Shown piece after piece: positions 35,458 to 45,300 of a stretch of 64,000 nt of DNA (its first letter is position 1; each line of letters starts with the position of its first letter). Source of the stretch: Nostoc sp. UCD121 (GTDB lineage Bacteria > Cyanobacteriota > Cyanobacteriia > Cyanobacteriales > Nostocaceae). Both the position numbers and the translations under genes were made by a program. Location of the stretch: contig NZ_JACKZS010000010.1 in assembly GCF_014222285.1 (NCBI RefSeq), forward strand, positions 16,211 through 80,210, read 5' to 3'. Under the pieces are notes generated by a model that saw nothing but the letters and a program-made list of their open reading frames with translations, searched no databases and was not told the origin of the DNA.

Positions 35458-35621
35458 TATATTTATAATTATTGATATTCTTTTAGGACTAGCCCGTTTT
35501 AAATATCGTTTTGAGTCTTGAAAAATAAACCAAATGGTAAATGCTTATTCTTTACATTTATTTTTAATTAAGGTTGCGCTCAACACTATTTAGATGTGAT
35601 TAATCTGTTTTCAAACCCTAT

Positions 35622-35713
35622 TAGACATCTCCGAAAAAGAATGTAGAAACGTAGCATTGCTAGGTCTCTACAAGGTTTATGGGTAACGCATATTTAATTT
35701 CTGGAGATGTCTA
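35622..35713. mobile_element. MITE-like element with TAGACATCTCC ends
   Basis: 92 bp with perfect 11-bp inverted ends TAGACATCTCC / GGAGATGTCTA. Inside, no frame. It sits about 170 bases before ycf51, where it could affect the promoter. Confidence 0.75.
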
Positions 35714-35883
35714 TTGCATTACTACCAATGTAAATAAGGTTAATGAGGTTTTTGATGTCTTATAAAAATCAATGACAAATAACTTTCTCTAACCGAAGCG
35801 AATTACGGCAACCCCTATGGTGTAAGCTCTCGGTAAAATGGGTATGTCGGTAACAAAAAAAAGACGCATCCATAACCTACCTT

Positions 35884-36405
35884 ATGCTCACAACAGCTAA
35901 CTTTCTTCAGTACACCCAATGGTCAGGTATAGCTACCTTGGCATTCGCTGTCTTAACAGTTTTGGCTTTTATTCTCAAATGGGGCATCCGCTTTCGGCTG
36001 GTGGGTACGACTGGCTTTATGCTGGTAGTGACAGGTGGTTTATTTGCACTGTCGATAGTCCCGTTGAGTCGGGCTGTGATTCCAGGAGCGACGAAGTACA
36101 CTCTAGTTTATGACAATGGCTCAAACCAAGCGGTGATTGCTACATCACCCCAAATTACACCTACCCAATTAGAAGCAACTTTACGTCAAGCAGCTAGTAA
36201 TTTATTTTCTTCTGGTCGTTCAGGTACACGGGAAGACGACAAGTTGACAGTTCGCGCCCGCACCATTATTCACCCGGAACCAGGGGTTTCTGTACCAGTG
36301 TACTTGGGTAAGGCCAAGCGATCGCTCGTTTCTCATCAAAATTCCCCAGTGGCTGTGGAAATTTACACAGACAAATTTGCCCAATTGCCAAAATCTAACG
36401 GTTAA
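35884..36405 (+). CDS. ycf51: Ycf51 family protein (DUF2518)
   Basis: 173 residues, starting with the family's MLTTANFLQYTQWSG. Two membrane helices (about 15-32 and 38-60) are followed by a soluble domain (YTLVYDNGSNQAVI...LEATLRQAASNLFSSG...VPVYLGKAKRSLV). Ycf51 is conserved in cyanobacteria and some algal plastids; its precise function is unknown. It stands alone. Confidence 0.9.
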   Translation: MLTTANFLQYTQWSGIATLAFAVLTVLAFILKWGIRFRLVGTTGFMLVVTGGLFALSIVPLSRAVIPGATKYTLVYDNGSNQAVIATSPQITPTQLEATLRQAASNLFSSGRSGTREDDKLTVRARTIIHPEPGVSVPVYLGKAKRSLVSHQNSPVAVEIYTDKFAQLPKSNG

Positions 36406-37093
36406 GGGAATGGGGAATGGGAAAGAGGCAGAGGGCAGGGGAGCAGGGGACAAGGGGACAAGAGGTGAGAACTTGAAACAAGTCTTTCCCCAATTCCCAA
36501 TTCCCAATCCCCAATTCCCAATCCCTAATCCCTAATCCCCAATCCAATGCTTGTTATCAGAATGACATAATTTATTTTGTATTTACCGATACATTAATAG
36601 TTATTCTTAGATTAAGATATTCACACTTTCGTGATTGTACTGTGGAAAAAAATCGATCAGCGTGCGGGTAATGGATACTGACAGTTGTGATTTGTCAGTT
36701 GTTATTTTAATTGCCACTATTGACATTTTTACAATTTTTTGCAGCCAAAAGGAACGGCGTGGGAGTGGACATCGAACTGTAAACCCTTACGCACCTATCC
36801 ATAGCTGAAATGACCATCAAAAGACGATTCAGTTCTCAATCACTTTTCTTGAGAATCTGAGAGTGGTAATGTTAGTTAATCATACGGTTATTCAAAACTT
36901 TGATAGTTCGGAATTTCAGGCTAATGGACACTACAGATTCAAGCAACGTCGTTAAATGGCTTAACCAGTTAGCGATTAGATCGGTTAAAACCTAGTTGAG
37001 TCAGATGTAAGTTTGTAGCCATCTGGCAACAAGTATATTTTGTTGCAAGTCTATTAGATTAAGAAATATCAAGTTTTTGGCAAACTAGATTAT
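36406..37093. other. Spacer with tandem repeat and a hairpin upstream of the dehydrogenase gene
   Basis: 688 bases. A purine-rich run (36408-36465) is followed by the 7-bp tandem array at 36488-36543. An imperfect hairpin TCAGTTCTCAA / TTGAGAATCTGA lies near 36830-36860. The remainder is AT-rich promoter-type sequence. No gene seen. Confidence 0.5.
36488..36543. repeat. STRR-type tandem repeat, eight 7-bp units
   Basis: Eight consecutive units of CCCCAAT, TCCCAAT or CCCTAAT, exactly 7 bases each. Confidence 0.9.
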
Positions 37094-38284
37094 ATGTCTA
37101 ATCAATTTTCTACTCAACCTTCTTTGTCTACTCAAACCTCTAGTTCATTATTTACGCTCACAGTTGCCCCGGCAAAAGTCATCCGTGGTTCTGGGGTGTT
37201 GCAAGCAGCCGCAACAGAGATTGCCTCTTTGGGAAGTCGTCCCTTAATTGTGGCAGGTGAATCAACTCTCGCCATCAGCCGAAAGAATTTGCAACCAGTT
37301 TTAGAAACGCAACAGTTACATCCTGTTCAAGCTTCATACAGTCCAGATTGCTGCGAAGCTAGCCTGAAATCTTTACAGAAGAAGGCAAAAGAACATAAAG
37401 CTGATGTGATTATTGGTGTTGGTGGCGGCAAAGCCTTAGATACAGCGAAATTACTCGCGCAGCAGTTACAGTTGCCAGTGGTGACAATTCCGACATCAGG
37501 GGCTACCTGTGCAGCTTGGAGTGCCTTGTCGAATGTTTATTCGGAAAATGGGGCGTTTCTCTATGATGTAGGACTGTCTCGTTGTCCGGATTTACTGATA
37601 CTCGATTATGACTTGATTAAAACTGCACCACAACGGACGTTAGTAGCTGGAATTGGTGATGCGATCGCTAAGTGGTATGAAGCCTCTGTTAGCAGTGGGC
37701 ATTTGCAAGACACTTTAATTATTGCTGCGGTGCAACAAGCAAGAGTTTTGCGAGATATCCTCTTGCAAAAGTCAGCCGCCGCTTTGAACGAACCAGGTAG
37801 TGAAGTTTGGCGAGAAGTTGTAGACGCGACTGTTTTACTCGCTGGGGTAGTTGGAGGACTTGGAGGGGCGCAGTGTCGCACAGTTGCTGCCCATGCCGTG
37901 CATAATGGTTTAACTCATATTTCAGGATATGGCAGTATTCATGGCGAAAAAGTCGCTTTTGGAATTTTGGTGCAACTGCGTTTAGAAGAAATGCTACAAG
38001 GCAATCAACTAGCAGCATCAGCACGACAACAGTTGTTAAAGTTTTATACAGAAATTGGACTACCCCAAAAATTAAGTGATCTGGGATTGGGCAATATTAC
38101 ATTAGGGGAGTTGCAAACAGCCGCCGAAATTGCTCTAGTTCCTAATTCTGACATCCATCGACTACCTTTTAAAGTCGCGCCAGAACAATTGATGGCAGCA
38201 ATGGTTTCCACCACTGCACCTATAGATAGTAAAGATATAAATCGAGTTTCACCCAAGGGAATCAGTGACGAGGTTGAAGAATGA
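37094..38284 (+). CDS. Iron-containing alcohol dehydrogenase family protein (GldA-like)
   Basis: 396 residues. An NAD-binding part has VIIGVGGGKALDTAK and VVTIPTSGATCAAWSALS. The metal-binding part has an Asp in GIGDAIAKWYEA, His residues in AAHAVHNGLTH and a further His in SIHGEKVAFG. The arrangement matches glycerol dehydrogenase-like enzymes, which oxidise glycerol or related polyols with NAD. Its TGA stop overlaps the ATG of the aminotransferase gene (ATGA, 38281-38284), so the two are coupled and may act in one route. Glycerol as substrate is only inferred. Confidence 0.87.
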   Translation: MSNQFSTQPSLSTQTSSSLFTLTVAPAKVIRGSGVLQAAATEIASLGSRPLIVAGESTLAISRKNLQPVLETQQLHPVQASYSPDCCEASLKSLQKKAKEHKADVIIGVGGGKALDTAKLLAQQLQLPVVTIPTSGATCAAWSALSNVYSENGAFLYDVGLSRCPDLLILDYDLIKTAPQRTLVAGIGDAIAKWYEASVSSGHLQDTLIIAAVQQARVLRDILLQKSAAALNEPGSEVWREVVDATVLLAGVVGGLGGAQCRTVAAHAVHNGLTHISGYGSIHGEKVAFGILVQLRLEEMLQGNQLAASARQQLLKFYTEIGLPQKLSDLGLGNITLGELQTAAEIALVPNSDIHRLPFKVAPEQLMAAMVSTTAPIDSKDINRVSPKGISDEVEE

Positions 38285-39513
38285 GTTTAAATTGGATTGT
38301 CCCAGCAGAACGCATACAAAAACTACCACCTTATGTATTTGCCCGTTTAGATGAACTAAAAGCGAAAGCACGGGAACAAGGGTTAGATTTAATTGATTTG
38401 GGTATGGGAAACCCCGATGGTGCAACGCCAGCACCAGTTGTAGAAGCGGCGATCGCAGCCTTGAAAGATCCCGCCAATCACGGTTATCCGCCCTTTGAAG
38501 GCACTGCTAGTTTTCGTCGTGCCATCACTAATTGGTATCATCGCCGTTATGGTGTGGTTCTCGATCCCGATAGCGAAGCTTTGCCATTGCTAGGTTCTAA
38601 AGAAGGATTAACCCATTTAGCACTTGCCTACGTTAACCCTGGCGATTTAGTTCTGGTTCCTTCCCCAGCTTATCCCGCCCATTTTCGCGGCCCTGCGATC
38701 GCAGGAGGCAAAATCCACAGTTTGATTCTCAAACCAGAGAATGACTGGTTAATTGATTTAGCTGCCATTCCTGATGAAGTTGCAAGACAAGCTAAAATTC
38801 TCTATTTTAACTATCCCAGCAATCCCACTGCTGCCACCGCACCCCGCGAATTTTTTGAAGAAATCGTCGCCTTCGCCCGTAAATATGAAATTTTACTGGT
38901 GCATGATTTGTGTTATGCCGAGTTAGCTTTTGATGGTTATCAACCCACTAGCTTACTAGAAATTCCCGGCGCGAAAGATATTGGTGTGGAATTTCACACC
39001 TTATCTAAAACCTATAATATGGCTGGTTGGCGCGTTGGCTTTGTGGTGGGGAATCGCCATGTAATTCAAGGTTTGCGAACACTGAAAACTAACTTGGATT
39101 ACGGTATTTTTTCTGCCTTGCAAAAAGCAGCTGAAACAGCTTTGCAATTGCCAGATGTCTATTTGCACGAGGTACAACAACGCTACCGTACCCGCCGTGA
39201 TTTCCTCATTGATGGGTTAGGAGAGTTGGGTTGGGATATCCCCAGAACTAAGGCGACAATGTATCTTTGGGTGAAGTGTCCCGTTGGTATGGGTTCCACA
39301 GATTTTGCCTTGAATGTGTTGCAACAAACTGGCGTTGTTCTGACTCCAGGTAATGCCTTTGGGGTTGCAGGTGAGGGTTATGTACGGATCAGTTTGATTG
39401 CAGATTGCGATCGCTTGGGTGAAGCTTTACATCGCTTCAAACAAGCGGGTATCCGCTATCAACCTGAAAGTGTAGTTTCTACATCAGGAGCGATCGCCGA
39501 TCTCGTTAGTTGA
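38281..39513 (+). CDS. Class I/II aminotransferase (aspartate / LL-diaminopimelate type)
   Basis: 410 residues, a fold-type I PLP enzyme. Conserved parts: LIDLGMGNPDGATP, HGYPPFEG, YFNYPSNPTAA and VHDLCYAELAFDG. The Schiff-base lysine lies near residue 242 in HTLSKTYNMAGWRVGF, followed by an Arg-containing end (GYVRISLI). It resembles the cyanobacterial group often named aspartate aminotransferase. The real amino donor is not readable. Its end overlaps the NB-ARC gene on the other strand by 8 bases. Confidence 0.88.
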   Translation: MSLNWIVPAERIQKLPPYVFARLDELKAKAREQGLDLIDLGMGNPDGATPAPVVEAAIAALKDPANHGYPPFEGTASFRRAITNWYHRRYGVVLDPDSEALPLLGSKEGLTHLALAYVNPGDLVLVPSPAYPAHFRGPAIAGGKIHSLILKPENDWLIDLAAIPDEVARQAKILYFNYPSNPTAATAPREFFEEIVAFARKYEILLVHDLCYAELAFDGYQPTSLLEIPGAKDIGVEFHTLSKTYNMAGWRVGFVVGNRHVIQGLRTLKTNLDYGIFSALQKAAETALQLPDVYLHEVQQRYRTRRDFLIDGLGELGWDIPRTKATMYLWVKCPVGMGSTDFALNVLQQTGVVLTPGNAFGVAGEGYVRISLIADCDRLGEALHRFKQAGIRYQPESVVSTSGAIADLVS

Positions 39514-40777
39514 TTACAGGAAGAATTTCCTCCGTAAATACCTCTCTCACATATTCCATTACAATAAGTGACTGGGTATAGCCACCAACCTCTGTCTCAA
39601 TTAAAGAACGCCTAATCAAGCTTTCTACAGCATCAAACAGTTTGGCTTTAGATATTGTAGGCACAATTTTACTGTGTAAGTAACCAATAGTAGTCAATTC
39701 TTGATTTATTTGTAACCAGTACATTACCTGCTGTTCCAAAGCAGAAAGGCGATGGAATTGCTGATCAAGCAAGCTGCGGATACCACTGAATACGAAAGTA
39801 TTTTGCTTTAGAAAGTTATTGATATCTTTATTGAATAAGTTAATGATGGTATTGGCAGCTACCCGGATTTTTAGGGGGTTATTACTGTATAAATTGCATA
39901 ATTTATATTTATCCTCATCCGTACCCAAGAGGGGATAAGATTGCACTATGAGAAAGGCTGCTTCGAGTGAGCCAAATAATTGGAGGGAGCTAACCTAACG
40001 GTTAGCTCCCTCCAAAAAATTCATTTCTACTGCTTTCTCTCTAGTAGTTAAAATTACACAGATTTTATGCTCTACTTCTGCTATTATCCGGATTAACTCA
40101 GTATATTCTTGATAATCGGAGCGATATTTACCAGTATGACCGACATCTAAGACTGTTTCTAGGTTATCTAAAATAATTAGACATCGGGAAGTACGCAGAT
40201 AATAAATGAGTTTGTTGATGTCGGGTTTGGGTTCTTGATGATTGGATACAAAAGATACCAAGTCAGTTATTATCTCATCAAAGGATGGGGCTTGACGGAG
40301 CGATCGCCAAATCACAGAATCAAATTCATCCTGGATCTGTTTAGCTAGCTTGGCAGCTAAAATTGTTTTACCAACCCCACCCCTGCCGAATACTGTAAGC
40401 AAGCGACACCTATCTTGCAATATCCATGATTCTAACAGTGCCATTTCTTGGGTGCGATCGTAAAACACTGAGACATCAACCGCAGTTCCCCAGTCTTGGT
40501 ATTTGTTCCTTTTTAATTCCTGTGTATTGATACTTTTTTTGAGAGAGCTAGGCTCAAAATCAGGAGTGGAAATTTCTCTCCAATCTAGGTTTAATTTCCG
40601 ACATATTTCTTCAAAGGTTCCATACAGAACGGGTTTACAATTGAGGAATCTACTAATTGTGTCTATGGATAATCCCGTTTCATAAGCCAAGGATTTTTGG
40701 GTGGGATATCCATTCTCAGACAGTGCAATTTTGACATACTTAATTCTCTGATGATTTACTCTTAATGAGCGTGGCAT
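39506..40777 (-). pseudogene. NB-ARC (STAND) ATPase gene with one in-frame UAG
   Basis: One reading frame of 424 codons from ATG 40775-40777 (MPRSLRVNHQ) to 39506, broken only by TAG at 39995-39997 (codon 261). Before the stop: a helix-turn-helix-like N-terminal domain (YPTQKSLAYETGLSIDTISRFLNCKPV, TFEEICRKLNLDW), the NB-ARC entry YDRTQEMALLESWI, Walker A GRGGVGKT, Walker B CLIILDNLET, and the sensor LTTREKAVEM. After it, in the same frame: SSLQLFGSLEAA, NPLKIRVAANTI, then VFSGIRSLLDQQFHRLSALEQQVMYWL, as in intact relatives. It lacks the WD40 or TPR sensor tail. The stop lies in a perfect 16-bp stem. Probably a nonsense-mutated gene; recoding cannot be excluded. Confidence 0.85.
39980..40015 (-). 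repeat. Perfect 16-bp hairpin around the in-frame stop of the NB-ARC gene
   Basis: TTGGAGGGAGCTAACC and GGTTAGCTCCCTCCAA with a 4-base loop. The UAG codon spans the junction of stem and loop. Relatives have no extra residues here, so this is native coding sequence rather than an insertion. Confidence 0.85.
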
Positions 40778-40877
40778 TAATTTTCTTGTTATTTTACTTT
40801 GTAAGTATCTAATATAAAAACCTTGAGATTTTATCAAGTTTATGTAAAGTTTTCGCTGCATCGGATTTTTCACTGAA

Positions 40878-41060
40878 TTACAGCACTTCCTGCTGCTGTG
40901 AGGTACAGATACTTGGGATGCTATTAGTAGTCTGTCAAGCTAGTAATGAAAAGTTACTACGAACTTTCTTACCCATCAATTTAAACTTGAAAGACTATTA
41001 ACACAGATAAACAATAATTCGAGCAATTAGTGTACCTCATAACTTCGGGAAGTGCTGTAA
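40878..41060. mobile_element. MITE-like element interrupting a nuclease-family gene
   Basis: 183 bp. Outer ends TTACAGCACTTCC / GGAAGTGCTGTAA are perfect 13-bp inverted repeats; a second pair TGAGGTACA (40899-40907) / TGTACCTCA (41031-41039) lies inside. The right end supplies the last codons and the stop of the fragment at 41037-41222. Confidence 0.8.
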
Positions 41061-41222
41061 ACCTAATTCTGATGTATTAGATGGGGATGTATTGGGGACA
41101 AACCAAACATCTATCTCACGAACTTCGCTTTTAACATCTTTGCTGGTTTCTACTTTACCTAAAGAGGTTAACAACTCCTCTAGATATTCCTTGGCAAATT
41201 GGTCATGGGGTTGTCGAGTCAT
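41037..41222 (-). pseudogene. N-terminal fragment of a cyanobacterial Rpn/PD-(D/E)XK-like protein
   Basis: 61 codons. MTRQPHDQFAKEYLEELLTSLGKVETSKDV...REIDVWFVP is the conserved start of a cyanobacterial nuclease-like family that normally runs for 250-300 residues. After LGL the protein switches to QHFPKL and a stop encoded by the inverted-repeat element. The rest of the gene was not found on the far side. It is a dead fragment. Confidence 0.75.
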
Positions 41223-41498
41223 GAGATTATGAATGTCAGCATTGTTAATTTTGCAGTAATTAGTATTTTTTCATATCCGGGAATAATATTTTAATGAATG
41301 CAAAGGTTTAGGGACTTCCGGTAAAAAAACATCCCATCTCTGCATTTGGGTAAGGGCGCAAGGCCTTGCACCCCTACTGTGTGGTCTATTTACCTGAAAG
41401 CTGAAAATTATCCTGATTAACAGACATAAGCAGTGTAATTACTAAATACAGAGTGTTCTATAAGTTACAACACTAGTTGATTTGGTATAAACAATTTT

Positions 41499-42050
41499 AT
41501 GTTGTCTGATTTAGATTTAGTTAGAGAGTTCGTATGCAACTCTATCCAGAAAAAAGATATTTTATTGGCAAATCGTTCCTTAACAGCACAAACAATTTAT
41601 AGTACTAACCATCTGGCAACAAAGGCTGAAGGTATAATTGCCACTGCCCAAATAAATACCACACAAACAGAATTCTTGCTTTTGTCTAATTCATCCCATT
41701 GGGAATTACTGAATCAGGCTTTGCCAGAATATAATTATCTCCTTAAAGGAAACATAGATAGTCGTGGTTTCTATCTCTATCAATACTGCCAAATCCCTCA
41801 AAACTATAGCTTGCAATGTACTAAATCTGTCCTTTTATGGCGAGCTTGGTGGAAATATCGCAAGAATACTTTACAACTAGGAATTCCATCGGGTCTTTTA
41901 ATCCAGACAAGAGATTCATGGTATCCAATCCTAGATTTAACCATTAGTAAGGGACTGCTGTATGTAAAAACTTTAGGAAGTGAGATAGAAATTCATGCAG
42001 ATGACCTAGTGATTTGGTTAAGCAAAATTGAAGCAAATTCTCAAAATTAG
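41499..42050 (+). CDS. Hypothetical protein, 183 residues
   Basis: ATG 41499. Mixed alpha/beta composition without signal peptide or membrane span. Notable parts are AEGIIATAQINTTQTEFLLLSN, QALPEYNYLLKGNI, a basic WRAWWKYRKNTLQLGIPSG and a regular end (WYPILDLTISKGLLYVKTLGSEIEI). I do not recognise a family. Its stop is directly followed by the target duplication of the element at 42057, so the insertion has removed or altered its native downstream sequence. It lies in a degraded region but its frame is intact. Confidence 0.6.
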   Translation: MLSDLDLVREFVCNSIQKKDILLANRSLTAQTIYSTNHLATKAEGIIATAQINTTQTEFLLLSNSSHWELLNQALPEYNYLLKGNIDSRGFYLYQYCQIPQNYSLQCTKSVLLWRAWWKYRKNTLQLGIPSGLLIQTRDSWYPILDLTISKGLLYVKTLGSEIEIHADDLVIWLSKIEANSQN

Positions 42051-42301
42051 TTATTACTCCCGGTTCGCTTATTTTTTTTGGAGTTCGAGAAATTGCCGAA
42101 AAACAGAAAATCTAGGTGTAGCAATGGTTTTAGCCATTCCTCTAAATTTACGTTGAACTACCACCCTGCTCTAAAAACTCTATTTTTATGCGATCGCACA
42201 AAGTCGGAATTAGAGTACATTTGTATTATAAGGTAGAACCCCTATTAAATCGTTCAGCTTTTTTCTAACTCAATTTAAAATGGGCGAACCGGGAGTTATT
42301 A
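42051..42301. mobile_element. MITE-like element with 6-bp target-site duplication
   Basis: Element 42057-42295 (239 bp), with ends CTCCCGGTTCGC / GCGAACCGGGAG and further matching bases inside. It is flanked on both sides by TTATTA (42051-42056 and 42296-42301). No frame inside; it is presumably moved by a transposase encoded elsewhere. Confidence 0.85.
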
Positions 42302-42335
42302 GTCAAAAACTTCACCTCTCCCTACCCCTGATAAA

Positions 42336-45300
42336 TCAGCTACAACTATAAATTAGATTAGCGATCGCACGAACTAATTTAGCTGGTTCTACAGGTTTGG
42401 TGATATGCTGCCCAAACCCGGCGGCAATTGCCTGTTGGTAGTCAGCCTCACCAGCATAAGCTGTAAGAGCGATCGCGGGAATTGTCCCTCCTTGTTCTGC
42501 TGACATCGCTCTGATTTGACGCATCAGCATATAGCCGTCTATTTCCGGCATTCCAATGTCGCTTAACAGCAAATTTGGTTGGAACTGAGGCATAGTTTGT
42601 AATGCTTCCACAGCCGATGCTGCCTGATTTACCACCGCGCCAGATTGCTCCAAAATGAAAGCAATTAACTCTCGCGTATCACGCTCATCATCCACAAGCA
42701 GAACTTTCACCCCATTTAGATTGGGTAAATCATCAGGTTGTATACGAATCTGGTGGCTATCTGGGTGAATCTTGATTATCGGTAGCATAACTGTAAAAGT
42801 TGCTCCCTGTTCTTCGCCTAAACTTTCTGCCTTAACTGTGCCCCCATGTAGCTCGATGATATGACGAACAATAGCTAATCCTAATCCCAATCCCCCGAAT
42901 TTTCTGGTAGTTGCACCATCAGCTTGTCGGAAGTAGTCAAATACGAATGGTAAAAAATCTGGGCTGATTCCCTTACCTGTATCACTGACTCGAAGTTGAA
43001 CCTGAGAACCAACAGACTGTAAACTAATTTCTACCTCTCCACCTTGGGGCGTAAACTTAATCGCATTGGAAAGTAAATTCCAAATAACTTGCTGCAAGCG
43101 ACCAGAATCACCAGTTACTAGGAATTTTGCATCGCACCTTTGGGGTGCTGGAAGCGTAACTTGGATTTGGGATTTGAGATCGTCAGATTGGTTGTTAAAA
43201 TCGATAGATTCTAAATTTCCGTGAGAATTTTCTAATCCGAAATCGTTCGACTGAGCGTTCGCGTAGCGTCTCGGAGAGAAGCCGTTCGCGTAGCGTTCCG
43301 CAGGAAAGTCTAAAATCGTAAATTGCAAATTGATAGATTTGGCTTGGGCGGCTAGACGCACAGTTTCTATTGCAGCTGCGATCGCAGTTTCCAGATTTAC
43401 AGGAGCAATATTCAAACTCAGTTTACCTTGCAATATACGAGAGACATCTAGCAAGTCTTCAATTAATTGAGTCTGAAGCTTGGCATTGCGCTCAATAGTT
43501 TCGAGAGCGCGAGTAGTGGTTGCTTCATCATACTTTTTAGTTTGCAGTAACTTTGACCATCCCAAAATCGGGTTTAGCGGCGTGCGAAGTTCGTGGGAAA
43601 GAACCGCCAAAAATTCATCTTTAATCCGGTTCGCTTGGATCAATTCTTCTTTACGTCGCTGTAACGAAGTCATTAACTCGGCGCGTTCCAAAGCAACCGC
43701 CACCTGATCGGAGGTTGCTTGCAGTAGAGAAATTTCCCCAGAGGTAAAGTGAGTACGGGTGCGGCTGGCGAAGGAGAGAACACCAAGCAGTTTTCCCTGA
43801 GCAATTAAGGGTTGACCTGCATAAGCTGTGACTTGCAAAAACTGGAGGAGGCGGATGTGGGCATTTGGATGAGTAGAGTTAAGTACATCATTGATGACAA
43901 TTTGACGGCGTTCTTGCGCTATTAGCCCACACATTTCTTGATTAAATTCCAGGTATTCAATTGCTTGAAATACTTCATCACTGATGCCGTTCCAAGCAAC
44001 TAAACGAAGTTTCTGCTGATTTTCGTGTGTCTCAATTAGATAGTGGAAGTAAAAATGCAAATCCATTTGCGCCGAAAGTTTATTAAACAAACTGTTCATT
44101 AAATCCAACGGACGCTCGGTTGAGAGCAAATCACTGGTGGTTTCAGAGAGTAGTTTGAGTCTTTCACTGCGCTCTTGCAAAGCAAGTTCAGCAAGCTGGC
44201 GTTCACGAAGGATGCGTTCGCGTTCGGTGATGTCAACTGCAACCCCTCCTACTAGACGTTGCCCTGTCGCATCGGCAATGGGAAATTTATATACCAAAAA
44301 TTCCCCTAGAGTGCCATCTGTGCGTGGGGCAGACTCGATGGCTTCAACAACCTGATTCGTCTGGGCAACTATTCTAATGTTATCAAGGAAGGGTTGAGCG
44401 ATTTGGGCTGGATATAGGTCAAAAATGTTTTTATTAATCGCTTTTTTTGTTGCTACATCAAATATCCTTAGATAAGTCGGACTAAGGTAAAGTACACGCC
44501 CGTCTGCATTGGTAATCCATGCGGCGGCGGGAATATTGTCCATAAAAGCTTGAAATTGCTCTTGACTCTGACTCAGCGCTTTTTTAGCTTGCTTGAGATC
44601 GCTAATATCAAGAATAAATGCAACTGAGTTCTGCCGAGATTTTCCTAAAAGCGAGTAGCCAACTACAACTGGGACAATAGAACCATCTTTGCGAATACAT
44701 TCCTTCTCATAAGGTGTACAGGTTCCCTTTACTGTTGCCTCGGCAATAGCCAGTTCATCTAAATATTGATACTCAGGGAGAGTTATATCAGTCCACCGCA
44801 ATCTCCCAGCTTTGATATCTGCTTGGCTATAGCCTACAATTCTCAAAAACTCGTCGTTGGCTTCGGTGATTTTACCATTCACATCGCCAAAGATAATGCC
44901 AACTATATTTGCTTTGACAAAACTCCTGAGTCGTTCTTCACTTTCTTGCACTGCTTTCTCTGCTTGCTTGCGTAAGCGAAGCTCGTCATAAATATCGCTA
45001 ATATCTGTAGTGCTGCCAACTATGCGTAGTGGTTTTCCATCAGCATCCCGTTGCACCACTATTCCCTGATCCAGTACATAGACGTATTGGTTATCTTGCT
45101 TACGAATGCGATACTCAGCAGTGTAGCGATCGCTATTTGCCAAAGCGATGGCCGACTCCTCTTCTACGCGCTGCAAATCCTCTGGATGGACAAGTTCTCG
45201 CCACCAATTACCTGTTGGTTCTGCAATATCGAGAGAATAACCCAAAATTCGGGTTAACCCATCAGTTCTTTCAACGGTATCCTGTTCTACATTCCAGTCA

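Noticed and set aside
36488..36543. Array of short repeats as a CRISPR candidate
   Set aside because: Units are 7 bases and directly adjacent with no spacers; this is an STRR-type tandem repeat. The same holds for 14585-14619 and 54435-54480.
39506..40873. Two separate genes on the minus strand
   Set aside because: Both frames are in the same register (start difference divisible by three) and together make one NB-ARC pattern, so I treat them as one gene with a stop. The first 32 codons before 40777 are outside the family pattern.
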